Below are positions 21,506 to 34,496 of a stretch of 64,000 nt of DNA, in pieces. The position numbers were made by a program, and so were the translations under genes. Under the pieces are notes generated by a model, which had not been told where the DNA came from, ran no database searches, and saw only the letters and a program-made list of their open reading frames with translations. This stretch comes from Cocos nucifera (Eukaryota; Streptophyta; Magnoliopsida; Arecales; Arecaceae). Location of the stretch: contig QRFJ01004298.1 of NCBI GenBank assembly GCA_006176705.1, positions 1 to 64,000 on the forward strand. The letters run 5' to 3'. How positions within the stretch are numbered: position 1 is the stretch's first letter; every line of letters starts with the position of its first letter.

Positions 21506-23094
21506 TGATAGGAATGCGATGTTGTCATTAAGACATCGTGTTTATCAGTTTAATCCGACTTCTTAAAATAATTAAAAATATGTAGATAGCAGTGAGTCGG
21601 GTCAAATCCACAGGAAAGGTAGTATTTTTAGATTTAAAATCTTTGATTTTCTTTTAAAAGAAAAAGAAAAAGATTTGGAAATAGAATTTGAAGTTAGAAA
21701 TTAAAATTGCGAAGTAGAAATTAAATTATGCAGAAAAGTAAACTTGGTACTAAGATCTACTATTTAGATCTTAGCATCTACTTGCAGAAAAATAAAAAAA
21801 ATAATAATTAAAATATAAAAATTAAATTATAATAAAAATAAAAAGCTAAAATTAAAGTACAATAATAAAATTTTTATTAATTAAAATTTTAGAATTTAAA
21901 TATATAAAATTTAAATAAAATAAAATAAAATAGCCTGATATCTGATCTTGGATCGGTATGGGTGGAAAGCTGGTGTAGAAGCCCAGCTTTTTCTCTCAGC
22001 ACTAGTTGCCTCGAAGTAGCCATTAACCCAGAGCCTAGCTTCATCCTATACCAAAGCTTCACCTTGATTGAAGATGTTGATTTCTGGAGGCCTGGGGTCC
22101 TTTTTATAGAGCTAGGAGGGCTGGAGAGTTTGCTTCTGAGCAATGTGGGACTAAGAGACTCTTTGATCATCAAAATATAAAAAAATCTAAATAAAAATTG
22201 GATTAAATGGAGTCCTGGATGAATTTTGCTACTTTAGATGAAATCTGACTATCAATAGGAATCCAACGGATCAAAAATCATCAAAATCTGATGTGTATCG
22301 GCCAAGATCAAGTTAGATTAAATTCTGGCCATTCGATCGCACCTTAATGGAGAAAATCTGGCCGCTGATCATGTGTCGGGAGTCTTGATCACCACTACGA
22401 GTGTTCTGAACTGTTGGATCTTCATCAGTTTATTTTTTGGCCTTCGGATCATGCCGGATCGTTGATAGAATTCGAATCAAACCCAAAAATTACCACTGCC
22501 GTCCGATTTTGACCGCAATCAACCGCAGCCATCCGATCGCACAATTACTATTTCTATGGACCATGTGGACTGACTGCACTGCACATCGCAACCAATCAGT
22601 GCATACTGTTGTTGAGTGAAAAGTCCAAAATATCCTGAGCCGCGATGGATTTCTGTGGAGGGTCTAGGTTCGCCACGTGTCGCACTGTGATTCATCGAAT
22701 TTTGTTGAGTTGGCAGTCCATGCTTGGATCATGGACCGACTGGTGGCTTCTGCGGCTGTATTGGCTTTGATGGCTTGGCTTAGCTTGCGGAGTCGGCTGA
22801 GCTATTTTCTTTTTTTATTTAATTTTTATTTATTTTATTTCTTTAGAAATTCATATCTTTTTTGTTCTAGCTCCATTTTGCTTCAAACTTATTTCGTTAT
22901 GATAAAAAAAATGAGATCTTTCCACTGATAATAAAATTTTATTTTTTATTTTTAGTATTTTTTAATTAATTTTTTAATTAATAAAAATATAAATTTCTTA
23001 AAAATTATATATAAATTGATCATTAATTCTTAAAAATTAATATAAATTAATTAATAACTTAATACTTTTATTGATAAATTTATGGTACTTATCA
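21506..23094 (-). repeat. 3' LTR of E (left copy)
   Basis: On the plus strand it begins TGATAGGAATGCG and ends TGGTACTTATCA, so on its own strand it runs TG...CA. It is AT-rich with a GC-richer middle (21950-22800). ORFs of 60-94 codons in it are not conserved as proteins in the other copy. Confidence 0.9.
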
Positions 23095-24489
23095 CACCCC
23101 CTAATATAAGCTTTGCTCATCCTCGAGTAAAGAAAGAATTTAGTTTTAAATACTTTTTAACTTTAAAGTTTTGAATTTTATCTAAGTAGTTTTCAAAATG
23201 GCCATTGATATTCAGTAGAGATTAAATGAGACATATCATTGGGATATTAATATTTAACAATAGAAAAATTAAGTAAAAAATATTAAGTTTTTCTAAATTT
23301 TTTCTAAATTATCCCATCTTTATCTCTGATTTATCTAAACTTTCATATAGACAAGTGTATTGCTACTTTCGCCCTTTATTTATTGATTTTTATTTTTACA
23401 TTGCCCAATTTTTAACGCTTATATCATTGCTTACTTAGGCAATGGGACTCGATTACTTGGTGGGAAACCAATATTTTTTTTTTTTTTAGCCATTGTACCA
23501 CTATTGAGTGTCTTAACTCCTTAAGCTTTCTATTTGATCCATGTAGCGAGTCTTGGGCCAATGACTTTCAAACCAGTTGGCTTTAGGGCACTAGGTATAA
23601 AATACCCCTCGGGCTTACTAGCTCGAATCAAACAGGCTACGAGTTAAGACTAGCTTTACAACGAGCTTCTTTGCCCATCCCACCTTTTGACGTGAAACTC
23701 AATGTTTGCTTAGGCAAAGAGGCCCGGTTACTCAGTGAGAAGTACTAAAAAATTATTTTATTAAAATAAAAAAAAATTTATATGAAGAAACATATAGTTA
23801 TCCTATACAAGCCTATAAAAAGTAGATTTTTCTTTGATGCTAGTAGAAATAATTAGAAATGCTACAAGAAAAAACTTTTTATGTTCTAGACTTAACTCTT
23901 TATTAAATTTTCTTAATACTTGATTCCTCAATATCTCATAGATTCTCTTATCTGTGCATCAATTTTCTTTTAAAAATGCTTAGTTTAATTCAATTCTTAA
24001 GCATAATCAGGTGTCTAAATACTAAATACTAACTTTTTCGAGGACTTAAAATTTTAAAATTTTTATTTTTCTCCCCCCTAACTTAATCAACATTATCCTC
24101 AATGGAGAAGAAAAAATAAAGGGTGTAATAAAGAATATGGAAGAATACAGTCGACAATATTTTTGGTCCAGCACATGCCTTTAAAAATTTGGGCTCTCCC
24201 TCCAACTTATTCAAATTATCCTAAAAAGAAAATAAACTAAAAAGATAAATTAGATAAAAACTAAATATTGGGTTACCTCCCAACAAGCACTAAGTTTATC
24301 ATCTTTAGTCAAACACAATGCAGCTTACTATCCTATGTCAAATATTGGATTGATAAATTCCAATAATTTTGGATTGCAAATCTCAGAAAGTTGATTTATA
24401 ATCCCATTATTGATATATTCACTATTAATTATAGGGACATAATTTGTGATCCCATTCTCAGACCCATGTTTATTAAGAATTTTTTCTAT
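23095..24489 (-). other. E internal region after gag, with purine tract
   Basis: CACCCCCT at 23095-23102 is, on the minus strand, the purine tract AGGGGGTG next to the LTR. The remaining ~1.4 kb holds no pol motif. Only the decayed end of the gag frame (near 24300-24490) and low-complexity A+T sequence are seen. Confidence 0.65.
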
Positions 24490-26321
24490 TTATTTTTCTA
24501 AAATGCTCATGAATTGAGTTTTTGTATTAGGAGTTAAGTTTGATTCAATGGATGCTGGAATGGTGATTAAATATGGTTTTAATTCTGAAGGTAAATTAAT
24601 GTGATCTTGCTTAAACAACTCCATTGATATTTCATTACATGCCTCTTGATTTTTGTAAGAAGAACCGGCTTCTAGGGTTGAAGGGAATAGGACATTAGGT
24701 TTATAAGTCTCGGGTAAATCATCTATTCTCTTTTCTCCTTTTTCTATTTGATTTAAATTGGAACTAGCATCAGTACTAATTCTTGACTCAGGTTCTTCTA
24801 TGTGGTTAGTCTCGGTACTAATCAATTTCTCTAAATTTTTATTTTGGCTAGCATCAGTACTAGCCTCTTTCACCTAGTCTTGGTATGGGTCCATAAGAAT
24901 CCTATAGCTTTTAATTTTAGGAATTACTTTGGTATTCTCAGATTGGGGATTCTTATGTGAGACATTAAATTGATAACTTGGTCTAGGTGGTTGGTGGACA
25001 TTAAGTGGGTTGTTTGAAATTGGTAAGTTTGATAGTTGATCTAGTTCCCTCCTCGTGTTAGACTCAACCAATTATCCTATTTGAGCTTCTAGCCTGGTGA
25101 TAGATTGTTTTTGAGTCAGAATCAATTGTTGAAGTTGGTTAAATCTATCATCAGCTAGATTGGTCTGTTGAGGAGGTGGGTATGATAGCTGGTTGTTATA
25201 TGATGGCTGGATAAACTGACTAGACTGACCATTATTATAGGCATAGTTTTGGTATTGGGGCTTATTCTGATAATTTTACACTGATAGAGTTTGGGTCTGA
25301 GCTTGAGTTTGTTGTGGTTTCCAAGAGAAATTAGGATGGTTTCTCCAGCCTTAGTTATATGAATTTAAAAATGGATCATTAACTAGCTTGGAGTAGTCTT
25401 GAACAGCTTGGACTTATTCTTGGATAAAAGGTGAAAACTGTGCAGTCATAGGACATTCACTCACATGATGGGTTGGGCTAGCACAGATTGAACAAATCTC
25501 TTGATAATTAGAAGATGATGTGAATTGTGTAGGAGATTGTTGACCTAGGGTTAGGACTTGATCTAATTTCTGAGCAAGAAAGTTCACTTTGTTTATCAAA
25601 TTTGAATCAGCCTTAGGACTAGATTCTAGATATTTAAATTCATGAATCTGTGCCTAGATTTAGTAGAAAGATAATGAAGCATGGTTAATTGAGTTTTCAC
25701 TCAAGATTTCAAATAAGGAATAGGCTTCGTCCTCACTCTTGTTCATGAATACACCTCCATAGGATGCATCTACCATCTATTTGTATTGATCTGCTAAACC
25801 CTCATAGAAAGCTTGAACTATTTGCCACTTAGATAGACCATGGTGTGGGCATTTTCTAAGAAGTTCCTTATATCTCTCCCATGACTCGTGAATCTGTTCC
25901 CCTGGAAGCTGAGCAAATCCAGTGATAGCTCGCCTCATAGTATTGGTTCGACCTATGGGATAAAATTTTTTAAGAAATTTACTTTGCAAGTCAGCCCAAA
26001 TTTTAATTGATCTTCCTATTGTGCCAAGCCAGTACTTGGCTTTATCTTTTAATGATAAGAAAAATAAAATTAATCTGTGGACATCATTAATTAAATTTTG
26101 AATTCTCACCGTAGAGTAGATTTTTAAGAATTCATCCAGATGTTTATAAGAATCTTCATTGGTATTTCCATAGAAAGATGGAACATCTGAATTATAGTCG
26201 GCCTGATCTCATAGTGCATAGCATGAATTTTAGGTAATTTGATACAAGTCGATGGGTTATAGGTGGAAGAAATAAAGTATTCCTTCATCTGCTTAGGTGG
26301 TTCTCTAAAATTTTCAGCCAT
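24490..26321 (-). pseudogene. gag: Element E gag (gypsy Gag, Athila-like), decayed
   Basis: The ATG is at 26321 (MAENFREPPKQMKEYF). The central Retrotrans_gag block (26109-25777) reads LILFFLSLKDKAKYWLGTIG, LKKFYPIGRTNTMRRAITGF and ESWERYKELLRKCPHHGL. A CCHC-like knuckle CSICASPTHHVSEC is at 25494-25453. A Q/N/P-rich tail follows, with QQQTNLADDRF-like text and acidic sequence to 24490. At least eight stops interrupt it. The product would form the particle; the missing pol must have come from another gypsy element. Confidence 0.82.
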
Positions 26322-27714
26322 TTGGTTATCAAATTTAATACAATTCAGTCTTTTAATTTTATGGTTGGATTCAACTAGATTAGATAAAGTGATTTTCTAC
26401 CGTGCATGCACTAGTTCAACGCTAACGTGTGGTTCAAAATTTTTTTTTTAAAAATTTTTTAAATTTTTTATTATTTTATTATATTAAAAATTAATTATTT
26501 TATTTATTAATTAAATTAAATTAAATTATTATTTTTAATATTTTTTAGTTAGTTAAATTTAATTTTTATTTTATTTTATTTTATTTTATTTTTAGAGGAG
26601 AAAGAAGAAGAAAGAAAGAAGAGTTCTAAAGAAGAGGTCCTAAGGAGTCCTAGAACTAAGAAGAGAGAGAAGAATTATGTTTAATTAGGTTTGATGTTGG
26701 TTAGTAATCAAGTTGGTCAATCAATCCTGACTAAAGGTTATCCTAGATCTAGACAACTCCTAACTGCCAAGGTCACCTTCAAGCCCTCCAAGTGTAGGAT
26801 TAGTCAATCAACTGACCAGATAAGTATAAGGTCGGTGGGAGTCCTCTTATTGCTTGTCTTAGACACCAATTGTGCTTGGTTAGGTAAGCAAATGAAACCA
26901 TAAAAACCACCTTCCTTCAGGTCCAGTCATCCTTGAACCACTTTCCTAGACACCTTCAAATTGACTAATCCTAATCTGGTTCAACTCTTAGGGTTCCTTG
27001 TCCTATTGAGCTTGAGTTCCTAGGGTTGATGTCTAATGGATTTTAAAATTAAAGGCTTAGGTCAATGCAAGATGTTGGTCGATTGTTTATGGACCAAGAA
27101 AGGGTGATCAAATCCCCACCTTATCTTGTTTAATTGGGTTGTGCCGTTAATTTAGTTTAATATGAATATGCACAAAAAAATTTCAATCAAAGGGTTCTAT
27201 GCAATTTAAACTAGATGCATGCAACTAATTGAATTATGAAAGGCTTACCTTGCCTCCAGCAATCATCAGAAAAAAAATAAAAATAAAAATAAAACTAATA
27301 TGATACATGCTCTAAGCAGTTAGAATTTTTAATCTTATCATGAGATTTTTAATTAGATTTAAATGAATATTTTTTTAAATTAATTTAAAAATAAATAAAT
27401 AAATAAATAAAATAAAAAAGAAAGAGAACTAGGGTTAGGATTGATCTCACCAAGCAAAACTCCTGATTCTTTTTGTTCTTTAATCTCTTTTTTTGCAAAA
27501 TAATAAGAAAAATTAGCAAGCAATATTTATAAAAAAATAAAAATTTTATTTATAGAAAAATCAAAAAGATAAAAAATATAATGTCCGTGCCTTCTCCGAC
27601 AATGGTGCCAAAAATTTGATAGGTTTGCAAGAATTATTTTTAATTTATTTAAAATAAATTAAAAAAATCAAAATTAAAAATAAAAAATAATCCCTAGCAA
27701 TGGTGATAGAAATT
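26322..27714 (-). other. E leader, AT-rich, with doubled primer-site region
   Basis: The ~1.4 kb leader has runs of TTTTA (26570-26595) and AAATA (27390-27415) and no gene. The right end contains two LTR-end-plus-primer-site units 98 bp apart (see the primer site entry). A small ORF at 26691-26903 looks accidental. Confidence 0.6.
27593..27610 (-). other. Primer binding site of E (Asp-tRNA type)
   Basis: Read on the minus strand, TGGCACCATTGTCGGAGA resembles the gypsy site TGGCGCCGTTGCCGGGGA, complementary to Asp tRNA. It is preceded by CTATCA-AATTT, an LTR end. A more decayed copy, CTATCACCATTGCTAGGGA, lies at 27692-27710 beside the real LTR end. Confidence 0.7.
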
Positions 27715-29316
27715 TGATAGGAATGCGATGTTGTCATTAAGACACCGTGTTTATCAATTTAATCTAATTTTTTAAAATAATTAAAAATATGTAGATGGTA
27801 GTGAGTCGAGTTGAATCCATAGGGAAGGTAGTATTTTTAGATTTAAAATCTTTAATTTTTTTTTTAAAAAAAGAAAAGGATTTGGAAATAGAATTTGAAG
27901 TTGGAAATTAAAATTATGAAGTAGAAATTAATGCAGAAAAGTAAACTTGGTACTAAGATCTACTAGTTAGATCTTAGCATCTACTTGTAGGAAAATAAAA
28001 AAATAATAATTAAAATATAGAAATTAAATTATAATAAAAATAAAAAGCTAAAATTAAAGTACAATAATAAAATTTTTATTAATTAAAATTTTAAAATTTA
28101 AATACATAAAATTAAAAAAAAATAATATAAAATAGCTTGATCTCTGATCTTGGATCGGCATGGGTGGACAGATGGTGTAGAAGCCTAGCTTTTTCTCTCG
28201 ACACCAATTGCCTCGAAGCAGCCATTAATCTAGAGCCTAGCTTCATCCTGTACCAAAGCTTCACCTTGATCGGAGATGTTGATTTTTGGAGGCCTGGGGT
28301 CCTTTTTCTAGAGCTAGGAGTACTGGAGAGTTTGCTTTTGGGCAATGTGGGACTAAGGGTCTCTTTGATCGTCAAAATATAAAAAAATCTAAGTAAAAAT
28401 TGGACTAAAAAGGAGTCGATGAATTCTACTGCTTTGGATGAGATCTGATCGTCAATAGGGATCCAATGGACCAAAAATCATCAAAATCGGATGTGTATCA
28501 GCCCAGATCGGGTTGGATTAAATTCTAGCTATCCGATCATGCCTTGATGGATGAAATCTGGCCACTGATCGCATGTCGGGAGTCTTGATCACTGTTGGAA
28601 GCATTCTGGACCGTTGGATCTTCATCAATTGGTTTTTTGGCCGTCGGATCGTGCCAGATCGTTGATAGAATTCGAATCAAACCTAGAAATAACCACCACC
28701 ATCCGATCTTGACTGCAATCAACTGCAGCCGTCCGATTGCATAAATACTGTTTCCATGGACTGCATGGATCGACCGCACCGCACACCACAACCAATCAGC
28801 ACATACTGTTGCCGAGTGAAAAGTCCAAAATACCCTATGAGTCGCGATGGATTTCTGTGGACCCTTTAAGGGTCTAGGTTCGCCACGTGTTCTGCTGTGA
28901 TTCATCGGATTTTGCTGAGTTGACAATCCATGCTTGGATTGTGGACCGGTTGGTGGCTTCTATGGCTGAGTCGGCTATGACGGCTTGACTTGGCTTGGTG
29001 GCTTGGCTTGCGGAGCCAGCTGAGCCATTTTCTTTTTTTATTTAATTTTTATTTATTTTATTTTTTTAAAAATTCATATCTTCTTTGTTTTAGCTCCATT
29101 TTACTTCAAACTTCTTTTCATATGATCATAAAAATGAGCTCTTTCCATTGATAACAAAATTTTATTTTTTATTTTATTATTTTTTAATTAATTTTTTAAT
29201 TAATAAAAATATGAATTTCTTAAAAATTATATATAAATTGATCATTAATTCTTAAAAATTAATATAAATTAATTAATAAATTAATACTTTTATTGGTGAA
29301 TTTATGGTACTTATCA
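27715..29316 (-). repeat. 5' LTR of E (right copy)
   Basis: It matches 21506-23094 with many transitions and small indels. It ends TTATCA followed by AGTCT, and C's LTR resumes with TACGGTATAGAG. Confidence 0.9.
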
Positions 29317-29321
29317 AGTCT

Positions 29322-30537
29322 ACGGTATAGAGATACTAGAGTAAGAGTATAGGTACTCGTTAAAGAACGAGGGCACTGAGCGTGACACCTCGAGCAATCA
29401 TGAGGAAGTCTACCTTTTCGTCGATGACTGGCTTGAAGCTACGGTGGTGTATCTAGTTCTTTGATCTGAGGTGCATCGATAATTCATCTTGAGAGTGTTA
29501 TAGTTTGACTACACCATAACTTGATCTCCTAGCCATTCGAAATTCTGAGGTGTATGTTGGCTAAAGCATGTTCATTGTAGGAATTGGATTGCACCAATAG
29601 GAGATCTATCTCCTCGGTAGATGAGGAGCAGCCCTATGATAATCATGAGAATCAAGTCCATAAGCCCATGGTCATGGCAGAGTGAAATAATAGAAAGAGT
29701 TTCTATTAAGGTTTTTCACATTAGACTTGAATCGAATGATTAATTCATATGATGAAAATTAAGGTTTGACGAGATCACCTTTACCCTAATCCAGTCAGGG
29801 TTCAAGATAAAGGAACTTAATCACACAAGTAACTACATCGAGAGGTTCGCTTTCAATTTTGATGGATTGCCATCATATGCTGCTAGGTGTCACTGGCATA
29901 TTTTGGGAGCAATTAGAATAATTTGGATGATTGATCATACTAGTTATCTGAATTAAAAAAGTTCTGATCCATTGGAAAGTGTTTCAATGATGTCGATGAT
30001 AGGGATCGTAACATATCCCATTACCATATGGAACTGAACCTAACTAGATCACACAAACAAGGATTTAGATCTGGATGTCATCAATTAGACTAACTCAGTT
30101 CAATTGATTTGAATAAGATTCAATTAGGTTCAAGAAAATCGTGCTAGCACACGATTGAGCCTAATATTCTCCTTTAATAATCATTAAAGCTTGTCTCGAC
30201 TGAGCCAAATGTATTTGGGCTCACTCAAAAATCTTTACTTGGTCTGACTGGAGCTTGTTCAGGTTAGAAAAGAATTATCTTAATTTATGAGATAAATTTA
30301 AAATAGCACCTATCATTTTCGATCATCCGCTAAATCTCATTTTTGAACATTGGTCAAATGTTGACCCTAGAACTTAGACATCTGCCCATGTGTCATGCAC
30401 CCATAGAAGAGTACCTGAGGACTTGTCCCACTCATGAGGATAAAAGATAGAGTCCCATACAGATGGGACTCCAAGTTGCTTTAGAAGATTAAACTATATG
30501 GCATTAAGAAGTCTTGTTTAACCCAGTCTTGACACCA
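29322..30537 (+). repeat. 5' LTR of C, second part, 3' end deleted
   Basis: It continues the C LTR after E. At about 30537 it jumps directly to sequence that in A lies just after the primer site (near 2262). The last ~700 bp of the LTR, including TATA, R/U5 and primer site, are missing. Confidence 0.85.
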
Positions 30538-32350
30538 TAATTTATTAGATCTAATTTTAATTTATTTTTGATCTGATATTTAGATGATTTTAGATGTCAC
30601 ATTAGATGTGATTAGATCTTAAATTAGAAAATTAAAAATTAAATAATCTAGATCTAAGATGTATGAGATGTATGACTAGATTTGGAATAGAATTATTTTA
30701 TATGTAGTCTAGCATGATCATAATTTTAATTTAATTAATTATAACTTTCAAATCTATTTATTTATTTTTTTTGATATTATAAATATTATAATTAGATCTA
30801 GATGATAGATACATGTTTAGACTAGTTGTAGAATAGTTCTACGAAATTATCTAGAATAAATTTTAATTTCATATGATCAAATTTAAATCTTATTTTATAG
30901 ATGTTTATGAGATAATTTAGATCTAAAAATATGCATGATATGATATATGAGATGTATGCAAAATATATTTTTAGTTAGATCAATTTTTATATATGTGATA
31001 TATGATGTAGATCTAATTAGTTTTGTAGATTTATCATGTTTCTGATTCCCCTTGGCCGTTCGGTCATAAGAACAAAGTAGGGTTTGAAGGCCCTCTCCTC
31101 CTATTTGATGGGGTGTTCTTATGGTGTGTAGGGGTGCTGCGTGTTCATTCTTAATCAGAAATCAAAAAACTTATTTTCTGCAAAATTCTAGATTCTGAAA
31201 CTCTAGGATTTTATATACATGTTTTATTTATGAAGCCTAAATTTAATTGAGAATTAAGATTATGAAATATATTAGATCCAAAATTAAGAATTTTCAGATC
31301 TAAGACATATTCATAAAATTGGGTTCGAGCTTGGGTAGCTCAATTAGGTCTCGCGGTTGATCAAATCGAATCAAGAGTTGATTAGGTGGGATCAAGAGTA
31401 CTTAAATTGACTAGCCTAATAGGATTAAGTCTGGGTTAAGGTCGAGTCACATGAGTGATCAATCAAGTTAAGACCTAATTAGGCTCAGTGGTTAGAGTCT
31501 GGATTGCAGGCTGACCCGATTGATTCTGGCTCAATAATTTAGTGTCTATAGTAAGTTTAGTAGATACGACTGACTGATTTTTAATTGGGAGCTACTCGAC
31601 TCAAATGCATTCTTATCAAGTTAATGGCATATCCCTTCCACCGGTCTTACTTATCTGGCCATATTTATTGGCCCAGTCCTGATCTAAGGTGGCTAACAAT
31701 ATGAGCTAACCCATGCCACTAGGTTAGTCAAAATGATTATGGCTATGTCAAGTCAAGTTTAAAGAGACCTAAATCAAATCTTCCTAAGAAAAGATTAAGT
31801 CTATGGTCTTCCACCATTGTAGATGTGCGGGCTCTTTCCGAGATTGATTGTTCTCGATTGATCATAGTGGTTCAGTTGCACCAAAAAGATGCAACCATGT
31901 CTATTAGGCATTGGATGCTATGGGCTGGAGGATGGATTGGGCTCAATATTTTAGATACGGTGAGAGACCCAATTAGGAATTCAATCTGCGCAAATGGTGG
32001 GTCTGACTTAACTAAGGAGTGGATCAATATTTCGGACCCGATGAGATTTATGAATTAGAGATCAAGTCTGGGTGCATCATGATTAGAGAATCATTGGACA
32101 AGAGTTGTTCACTCATTGACTAACCCATCACCAATAACTATTAGGTGAGGTGATGAGTTAGTTGGTAAGACTACACCACCCACTAGAAATTAGTAATCGT
32201 GGAGATTTTTGCATCTTTATAGAGGGAGTGTAGGGATTTGAGAGAATAGTGGAAGCTAATTTATTTAAAAAATTAAACTTCTAAATAAATTGATCAAGTC
32301 TTATTACAAAATCTAACCAAAAACTTTGACTCTTTATAGGTAAAAGAAAA
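30538..32350 (+). other. Leader of element C
   Basis: It aligns with A 2262-4120. The inner stem arms at 31065-31073 and 31115-31123 are unchanged. The small ORF at 31825-32058 is a chance reading of the leader, not a gene. Confidence 0.8.
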
Positions 32351-33180
32351 ATGTATGTGTCCAACCCACTAGTCCATATCCTGGACACCCATGGACTGAC
32401 CGGACTCAATTACAAGGATTAGCTCTGAAACTTTAAAATTATTTTGGATTTCGAGAAGTTGACTCATGTATTGGATCAGGATCCCCCCACCTTACCAACT
32501 CATCCATCTGCTGAATAGAGAGCATCTCTTGACAAATAAATAGATGAAGATAATAAGATCAGATACTACATGTTAGGCTCGATGTCTGATAAGCTTCAGT
32601 GCCAACATGAAGATATCAAGACTGTCCACCAAATGTTGGCTCACCTATAAGAATTATTTGGTGAACAGAGTCACGCAGCTAAATATCAGATCACTAAATG
32701 ACTATTTGAGGCTAAAATGTATGATGGATGGTCAATCCAAGATCATTATCTAGTGATGATCAAGAACTTGGAGGAGCTTGAGAAGCTCGAAGTGAAGTTA
32801 GACCAGGATCTACAAAATGATATAATTCTGCAATCCTTAACTGATGCATATGGACAGTTCATCATGAACTACCATATACATAAGCTTTAGAATATTCTAG
32901 CCGAGCTTATGAATATCCTGGTTACTGTTGAGCTTTCTTTGAAAGATTCTAAAGGCTTAGTACTTGCTATGAAATGGACTTCTTCCAAGAGAAAGTCTTT
33001 TGAAAAGAAGAAGAAGTCTATGAAAAAGTAGAAGGTGGAAGGTGGAAAGAAAAAGAAGGCAGAGCTAAAGAAAAAGATCGCTAACAAAGGAAAGTATTTT
33101 CATTGTAATACTGATGGCCACTGGAAGCGGAACTGCCTTACATACCTGGCCACCCTAAAGAATAAGAAGGAGATAGATCC
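32351..33180 (+). pseudogene. gag: Element C gag, broken
   Basis: The ATG at 32351 corresponds to A's 4121. There are many stops, including TGA at 32699-32701, codon 117, exactly where A has TGA. The zinc knuckle (about 33094-33135) has lost its first Cys (Tyr instead). The lysine-rich linker is kept. Decay here is far beyond A, so the shared TGA stands out. Confidence 0.88.
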
Positions 33181-34496
33181 TTCTGAAGGTATGCTCATTA
33201 TTGAATCTAATCTTACGGTTTCTTTTGCATCCAGTTGGGTGCTTGACTCTAGTTCTAGTACTCATTTTTGCACTTTCATGCAGGGTCTTGAGGATTGCAG
33301 GAGGCTGAGGGATGGTGAGATGATCCTATGCATTGAAAATGGAGCAAGGATTGCTACTGTAGCCGTGAGAACCTACCCTCTTCGACTACCATCTAGCTTA
33401 GATTTAGTACTTAAGGATTATTATTATGTGCCTACTGCAAGCATGAATTTGATTTCTATTTCATGTTTAGCACAAGAAGACTATGTAATTAGTTTTCTTA
33501 AGGATCATTATAATATTCTTTATGAAAGAAATAAAATTGCAAGTGGTTTTCTTATTAACGGTCTCTACCAGTTACATATTGATGTATCTATCTTTAATAT
33601 CGAGCAAAATATGAATGCCATAAGATCAAAATGACTTAGGGATAGTCCAAATGATAAGTATCTGTGGCACCTAAGGCTAGGTCATATAGCAGAAGATAGG
33701 GTTAATAAATTGAAGAAAATCGGGCTATTGAGTTCGTTGACTTCCAAGTCATATCCAATTTGTGAATCATGTTTTCATGGCAAAATGACTAAGCTCCCTT
33801 TTGTAGGACATGGGGAAAGTGCCACGGAACTACTTGCCCTAGTACATACTGATGTGTGCAGCCTATTTGATGTACTAGCTAGAGGCAACTTTCTCTACTT
33901 TATCGATGATTTATCTTGGTATGGGTAAGTGTATCTTATGAGATACAAGTCTAAAGCCTTTGAAAAGTTTAAGAAATTCAGACATGAAGTTGAAAAGCAA
34001 ACTAGAAAATCCATTAAGGTTCTTTGATCAGATCGAGGAGGTAAATACCTTAGTCGGGAATTTTTGAACTATCTCAAGCAAAATGGCATAGTCTCTCAAT
34101 GGACTCCACCTAAAATACCTCAACTCAGCGGGGTTTCAAAATGGAGGAACTGAATCCTATTAGATTTGGTCCAATTCATGATGAGCTTCACAGACCTCTG
34201 ATTTTCTTTGGGGATATGGTCTGTTAACTGCTATATATTTACTAAATAGAATTTTCTCTAAAATCGTTCCTACCACATCGTATGAAATATGGCATGGTAA
34301 GAAACCAAGTCTGAGTCATCTCAGAATTTGGGGTTGTCTGACTCATGTCAAAAGACAACAAGCGAATAAGTTAGACTATAGGTCCTTTAGAGCTTGATTT
34401 ATAGGATATCCTAAAGAGTCATTAGGATATTATTTCTACATTCTAGAAGACCACAATGTGATTGTGAGTTGACATGCTATTTTTCTTAAAAAATAG
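33181..34496 (+). pseudogene. pol: Element C protease and integrase, broken
   Basis: The protease motif reads DSSSS (Gly of DSG lost). One open frame spans protease to pre-integrase (33035-33634), with no equivalent of A's +1 insertions. The integrase keeps HTDVC and SDRGG, but the catalytic Glu is Lys (VSKWRN near 34138). A TGA at 34199-34201 and a TAG at 34494-34496 match A's lesions at 5968 and 6263. Confidence 0.88.

Larger units (their letters stand above)
21506..29316 (-). mobile_element. Element E: gag-only gypsy-type LTR retrotransposon
   Basis: Two ~1.6 kb LTRs (21506-23094 and 27715-29316) enclose 4.6 kb with a decayed gag on the minus strand and no protease, RT, RNase H or integrase. 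AGTCT at 21501-21505 and 29317-29321 is the duplicated target. An Asp-tRNA-type primer site on the right and a purine tract on the left set the minus direction. LTRs differ by roughly 10% in the first 120 bp by eye. It fits the published TR-GAG/LARD type of non-autonomous element. Confidence 0.87.

Noticed and set aside
21889..22928. ORFs in E's left LTR (94, 72, 60 and 83 codons)
   Set aside because: Most are not kept at equal length in the right LTR, and the two opposite-strand readings that persist overlap each other. No domain is seen.
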